A stretch of DNA of 7,518 bases. Origin: Planctomycetaceae bacterium (GTDB lineage: Bacteria; Planctomycetota; Planctomycetia; Pirellulales; Thermoguttaceae). The stretch is taken from the NCBI GenBank assembly GCA_003509805.1, contig DOMV01000093.1, positions 3,577 to 11,094 of the forward strand. The letters run 5' to 3'. Below, in pieces: positions 5,353 through 7,518 of this stretch. The translations under genes and the position numbers were made by a program. Numbering within the stretch: the first letter of the stretch is position 1; every line of letters starts with the position of its first letter. The notes beneath the pieces are model-generated. The model was not told where the DNA came from. It saw only the letters and a program-made list of their open reading frames with translations, and did no database searches.

Positions 5353-5823
5353 TCAATTATCCGGAATGGTTTTATCGATAAAAAACCGCAGCCGGTATTT
5401 CAACTCGGTACGGAGCGAAGCGGGCACGGGAATGAAGAGGCCGTGAAACGGTTCCAGCGGGTAATGCGCGGCGTTGGGAAGAAGGAGAACCCCGTTGTCA
5501 AGCAGTTCATACGATTTGATTTCTTCCCAGGAGATCAACCGTCGACGACCGAAGTTCCAACGGGCGATCCCGTCGGAAGTGATTTCAAAATGGATCGGCA
5601 CCAGCACGCGCCAGACGGGGATGAGCAGCAGCGTAAAGGCTGCCAAGGTAAGGGGAACGCTTTCCGTGGTCCGCAAAACGATCACGCAAACCAAAAGCAT
5701 CGTCACGATGAGAACGGTACTGGAGCGTTTCTCGTCGGTAAGCAGCCAACTGTAATAATGGAGTGCCCGGAGTTCTCCGTTCCCCCAACCGATTTCGCGG
5801 TTTTCCACGGCCGTGATTATCAA
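5353..5823 (-). CDS. Small membrane protein with PH-like C-terminal half
   Basis: The frame gives 156 residues from a TTG at 5823 or 151 from a GTG at 5808. An in-frame TAA directly precedes the TTG, and neither start has an SD, so the true N-terminus is uncertain. Two hydrophobic stretches at about residues 35-50 (TVLIVTMLLVCVIVL) and 57-77 (LTLAAFTLLLIPVWRVLVPI) form a membrane hairpin. The rest (FEITSDGIARWNFGRRRLISWEEIKSYELLDNG, then FIPVP, LRTELKYRLRFF) has alternating strands with the pattern of bacterial PH-like (bPH/YcxB-type) membrane proteins. This is a fold-level guess. Function is unknown. It lies between csrA and the 85-aa gene, and its 5' end abuts repeat copy B. Confidence 0.7.
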   Translation of the reverse strand: MIITAVENREIGWGNGELRALHYYSWLLTDEKRSSTVLIVTMLLVCVIVLRTTESVPLTLAAFTLLLIPVWRVLVPIHFEITSDGIARWNFGRRRLISWEEIKSYELLDNGVLLLPNAAHYPLEPFHGLFIPVPASLRTELKYRLRFFIDKTIPDN

Positions 5824-5843
5824 TTACGCAAAATGTTCATGTC

Positions 5844-5995
5844 ATACTGGGAACGCGATGAAAACGGACATTGTGGTCCAGTCCGCCTGCCGCACTCGCT
5901 CGCCATTAAATTGTTCCAATATAATTATTTACGCGGATCGTTCGAGCGGCAAGCGGTCGTTCGCGGGAGGATTACCATGCCGTTTACGGTATACC
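5844..5995. repeat. Family 1 structured intergenic repeat, copy B
   Basis: This is the partner of 1497-1657. The outer stem pairs 5883-5893 (CCGCCTGCCGC) with 5946-5956 (GCGGCAAGCGG), 10 of 11 positions. It uses arm sequences different from copy A at several sites but keeps the pairing. A weaker inner stem pairs TAAAT (5907-5911) with ATTTA (5927-5931). The right end CGGTATAC lies immediately after the csrA stop codon, so the element fills the whole csrA to membrane-protein gap. Fainter likeness (GGCCGT...CAATTACG) continues to about 5806-5828, over the start region of the next gene. Confidence 0.6.
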
Positions 5996-6258
5996 TATCC
6001 GAGAACGGGGATCATGCTGGAAGAAAGCTGGGCCGCGATCGGTACCGTCAACGCGGCGCCGGCAATCATTCCGTGCTCCCGTTTTTTGCCTGCTTTCGGT
6101 CCTGCTCCATGCGGTTCCAGTTCATCCCTCAGCACGAGGACGTCACTCGGCGCTTCGATACCGATACGAACCTTATCTCCCGCGGTGCGAACGACCGTAA
6201 CGACGATCGAATCACCGATTCGAATTTTTTCACCTTCCCGACGTGATAAAACCAACAT
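5995..6258 (-). CDS. csrA: Carbon storage regulator CsrA with hydrophobic C-terminal extension
   Basis: Residues 1-47 (MLVLSRREGEKIRIGD..., KVRIGIEAPSDVLVLRDEL) are a typical CsrA/RsmA core. CsrA is a homodimer that binds GGA motifs in mRNA leaders and controls translation and stability. The RNA-contacting positions Leu4, Arg6, Arg7, Val42, Arg44 and Glu46 are all present. Usual length is about 60-75 residues; this one has 87. After a basic stretch (GPKAGKKREH, 53-62) comes an uncharged tail of 25 residues, GMIAGAALTVPIAAQLSSSM plus IPVLG, which is unusual. The ATG at 6258 has GGAGGGA close upstream. The TAG lies exactly at the edge of repeat copy B. The ribosome site contains ACGGAGGGA, a good CsrA-type site, so autoregulation is plausible. 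Confidence 0.93.
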   Translation of the reverse strand: MLVLSRREGEKIRIGDSIVVTVVRTAGDKVRIGIEAPSDVLVLRDELEPHGAGPKAGKKREHGMIAGAALTVPIAAQLSSSMIPVLG

Positions 6259-6282
6259 GGAATCCCTCCGTGTCTCTCTACT

Positions 6283-6399
6283 TCAAATGTTGCGGAATCT
6301 GTATGGGCGGCGTTGTGTACCGCGTTGTATACGGCGTTGTATGATGGCGGGTGACCGTTCCCCACGCGAGTCCGGTCGACGGGACCGTTTTTGTCGCAT
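6283..6399 (-). CDS. Candidate 38-aa arginine-rich peptide upstream of csrA
   Basis: An ATG at 6399 preceded by CGGAG and a 7-nt spacer opens a 38-codon frame ending in TGA at 6283, 24 nt before the csrA ATG. The peptide starts MRQKRSRRPDSRGERS and ends RRPYRFRNI. It has 13 Arg and one Lys in 38 residues, with a repeating QRR/QRG block that comes from the 12-bp tandem repeat beneath it. It could be a real nucleic-acid-binding peptide, a leader peptide coupled to csrA, or a chance frame. The ribosome site is one of the best in the window. I do not recognise a family. Confidence 0.35.
   Translation of the reverse strand: MRQKRSRRPDSRGERSPAIIQRRIQRGTQRRPYRFRNI
6311..6346. repeat. 12-bp tandem repeat (3 units) in the csrA leader
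   Basis: The units are CGTTGTGTACCG (6311-6322), CGTTGTATACGG (6323-6334) and CGTTGTATGATG (6335-6346). They lie 53-88 bp upstream of the csrA start and inside the candidate 38-aa frame. The period is a multiple of three. Confidence 0.75.
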
Positions 6400-6460
6400 T
6401 CAACGTCTCCGTAACAATTCTACGCAGTTGGCACGACAAAAGTTCCCGTTTTTTTCAAAA

Positions 6461-6781
6461 TTAGTTCATGTTTTCGGATATTTCCAACTGAAGGCGGCTC
6501 TCCGGATCCCCCCCGAGTACGACCTGGGAATACCGCTTTCCGTTGGGACCATAAAACAATATCCGGTTGCGATCCTTTTCCCAGATTGCCGTGAACTTGA
6601 CCGCACGAGGACCATGCAGACAAAACATCAAACCGCAGGAGTCGCCGTTTCCCCGCAATAATCGTGTTTCGCTGGTCGGGAAGGCGTTCATCAAAAGTTC
6701 ATGGTCACGGCATAATGTCTGGTAAATCAACGTTTTCAATTCTTCATAGGTTCCGACGGAGGAAATATTTTTCGTTACCAT
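6461..6781 (-). CDS. 106-aa protein of unknown function
   Basis: From the ATG at 6781 the protein has 106 residues and begins MVTKNISSVGTYEELKTLIY. An N-terminal helical part (TYEELKTLIYQTLCRDHELLMNAF) is followed by a strand-rich part (SCGLMFCLHGPRAVKFTAIWEKDRNRILFYGPNGKRYSQVVL) and an acidic end (DPESRLQLEISENMN). No signal peptide or membrane segment is seen. The alternation of short strands and turns looks like a small alpha/beta domain, and I do not recognise the family. The frame is open further upstream to a GTG at 6964, but that part is rich in Cys, Ser and Arg and reads as non-coding, so the ATG is preferred. The ATG has no SD (CACCTGTCATAAT). It lies upstream of csrA, separated by a 202-bp leader. 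Confidence 0.65.
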   Translation of the reverse strand: MVTKNISSVGTYEELKTLIYQTLCRDHELLMNAFPTSETRLLRGNGDSCGLMFCLHGPRAVKFTAIWEKDRNRILFYGPNGKRYSQVVLGGDPESRLQLEISENMN

Positions 6782-7119
6782 ATTATGACAGGTGGAATGA
6801 TGATGTAATGGGAATTTTCGTATCCGCTTCCATTGGAAAAGGCGGTGTACGGACGGACTGTCGTTTGCAAATCCTTTGGATTGCCGACGCGATGCCAAAG
6901 AAGGAAAACAAGACAAAGAGGCGTCTTTGGCACAAATAGAGTATCGGCTTTCTCCTAAAAGCACTTTTGCTAAACTGCGTTGTTTCGAGAAAGCGGGCGA
7001 AATGGATTGAATCGACGAACAGAGGTGAATTTCCCGATATTCTTGAAAGAATTGTGAATGCCCCCAATGCGAAAACGTGCCGCGGATTTCACGCGGGCTT
7101 CAATCGGATGCGTCATCAA
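6782..7119. other. 338-bp spacer without a convincing gene
   Basis: No gene or clear promoter is seen here. GCCAAAG (6894-6900) pairs with CTTTGGC (6925-6931), and AAGAC-GTCTT pairs inside it, giving a two-part stem-loop of unknown role. Nearer the comM stop, CCGCG (7080-7084) and CGCGG (7092-7096) form a 5-bp stem followed on the minus strand by CACGTTTTC, a weak candidate terminator for comM. Confidence 0.4.
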
Positions 7120-7518
7120 TCACATCGTCCATAATTTCCGGTCGAGCGTCCTGTACGTGATCGCCTCGAACAGGTGTTGAGGGGTAATCCGCTCCAGCCC
7201 GTCGAGATCGGCGATCGTGCGCGCGATTCGCAGGATTTTATCGTGCGCCCGGGCGGAAAGGCCGAATTCCTCCATGGCCATCCGCAGTACGGCATGACCC
7301 TGATCGTCGATTCTGCAAAAAGTGAGAATCTGGCGGTGCGACATTCCGGCATTGAGCCGATTGGCCGTTTTTCGAAAGCGTTCCGCCTGAATCTTACGGG
7401 CGTCAAGAACCCGTTTGCGAATATCGGCGCTGGAAGTTCCTTTCGCGACCACGGAAAGTTCGTGATAATCGACCGGTGGAACCTCGATATGGATGTCGAT
7501 CCGGTCGAGCAACGGCCC
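7120..7518 (-). CDS. comM: ComM/YifB-type AAA+ ATPase, C-terminal part (5' end outside window)
   Basis: Only the last 132 codons are present; the frame runs open through the window edge. The visible protein begins GPLLDRIDIHIEVPPVDY, the conserved segment at the end of the Mg-chelatase-like AAA+ core. It continues into the Mg_chelatase_C domain: ADIRKRVLDARKIQAERF, then LNAGM, and LSARAHDKILRIARTIADLDG with the sensor-2-type arginines, ending ITPQHLFEAITYRTLDRKLW. ComM is a hexameric helicase that drives branch migration during integration of DNA taken up by natural transformation. Close relatives of unknown role (YifB) occur in non-competent bacteria, so competence should not be inferred from this gene alone. 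The end of the protein is complete and undamaged. The Walker motifs would lie outside the window. Confidence 0.93.
   Translation of the reverse strand, partial: GPLLDRIDIHIEVPPVDYHELSVVAKGTSSADIRKRVLDARKIQAERFRKTANRLNAGMSHRQILTFCRIDDQGHAVLRMAMEEFGLSARAHDKILRIARTIADLDGLERITPQHLFEAITYRTLDRKLWTM

Noticed and set aside
5844..5995. Copy B as a CsrB-like sRNA that titrates CsrA
   Set aside because: A GGA falls in one loop on the minus strand, but copy A lacks it at the matching place and there is no array of GGA loops as in CsrB-type RNAs.
5293..6661. Plus-strand open frames opposite the membrane protein, csrA and the 106-aa gene
   Set aside because: They cover repeats and antisense sequence of recognised genes, have no ribosome sites or domains, and are rich in Arg, Ser and His as shadows usually are.
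6890..6939. Plus-strand 15-codon lysine-rich frame starting ATGCCAAAGAAG
   Set aside because: Very short, no ribosome site, and it coincides with a stem-loop; no support as a gene.
6783..7067. Minus-strand open frame of 94 codons in the comM-downstream spacer
   Set aside because: There is no ribosome site, the composition is unlike its neighbours, and it overlaps stem-loops; treated as non-coding.

Overview
The window carries ten genes, all on the minus strand, plus one candidate small ORF. It looks like chromosomal DNA from a bacterium of the Planctomycetota, possibly Pirellulales. That assignment is inference: it rests on a csrA gene, a DUF2344 (radical-SAM-linked) gene directly before an RNase E/G gene, a secreted D-lyxose-isomerase-like cupin and an 85-residue protein of a type I associate with planctomycetes. 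Intergenic spacers are long and several starts lack a clear Shine-Dalgarno (SD). No phage, IS, CRISPR, tRNA or rRNA is visible.

In transcription order (right to left): the 3' end of a comM-type AAA+ ATPase gene (7518-7120); a 338-bp spacer; an unknown 106-aa protein (6781-6461); a candidate 38-aa arginine-rich ORF with a good SD (6399-6283); csrA with a long hydrophobic tail (6258-5995); a small membrane protein with a PH-like C-terminal half (5823-5353); an 85-aa unknown (5312-5055); a strong promoter (5021-4994); the DUF2344 gene (4807-4151); an RNase E/G gene with a repetitive insert in its S1 domain (3968-2304); rplU for ribosomal protein L21 (2172-1855); a strong sigma-70-type promoter (1461-1432); the secreted cupin (1371-589); and a small VOC/glyoxalase-fold protein (420-109).

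The genes mix RNA biology (RNase E/G, CsrA, L21), DNA uptake or recombination (ComM) and small uncharacterised proteins. DUF2344, rne and rplU form the most plausible operon, read from the 4994-5021 promoter. csrA and the RNase both act on mRNA but stand about 2 kb apart with no visible regulatory link.

The most unusual content is in the spacers. Two separate families of old, diverged non-coding repeats can be recognised by eye. Family 1 is an element of about 160 bp present twice (1497-1657 and 5844-5995), with paired arms that are kept although the arm bases differ. Family 2 is an element of about 90-105 bp present twice in full (1-100 and 1695-1800) and once as a 5' fragment (4897-4934), with inverted terminal arms. 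The rplU-cupin spacer holds one of each. The other points of interest are the csrA leader (small ORF, 12-bp tandem repeats, GGA motifs at both ribosome sites) and the 15-bp tandem repeat inside rne.
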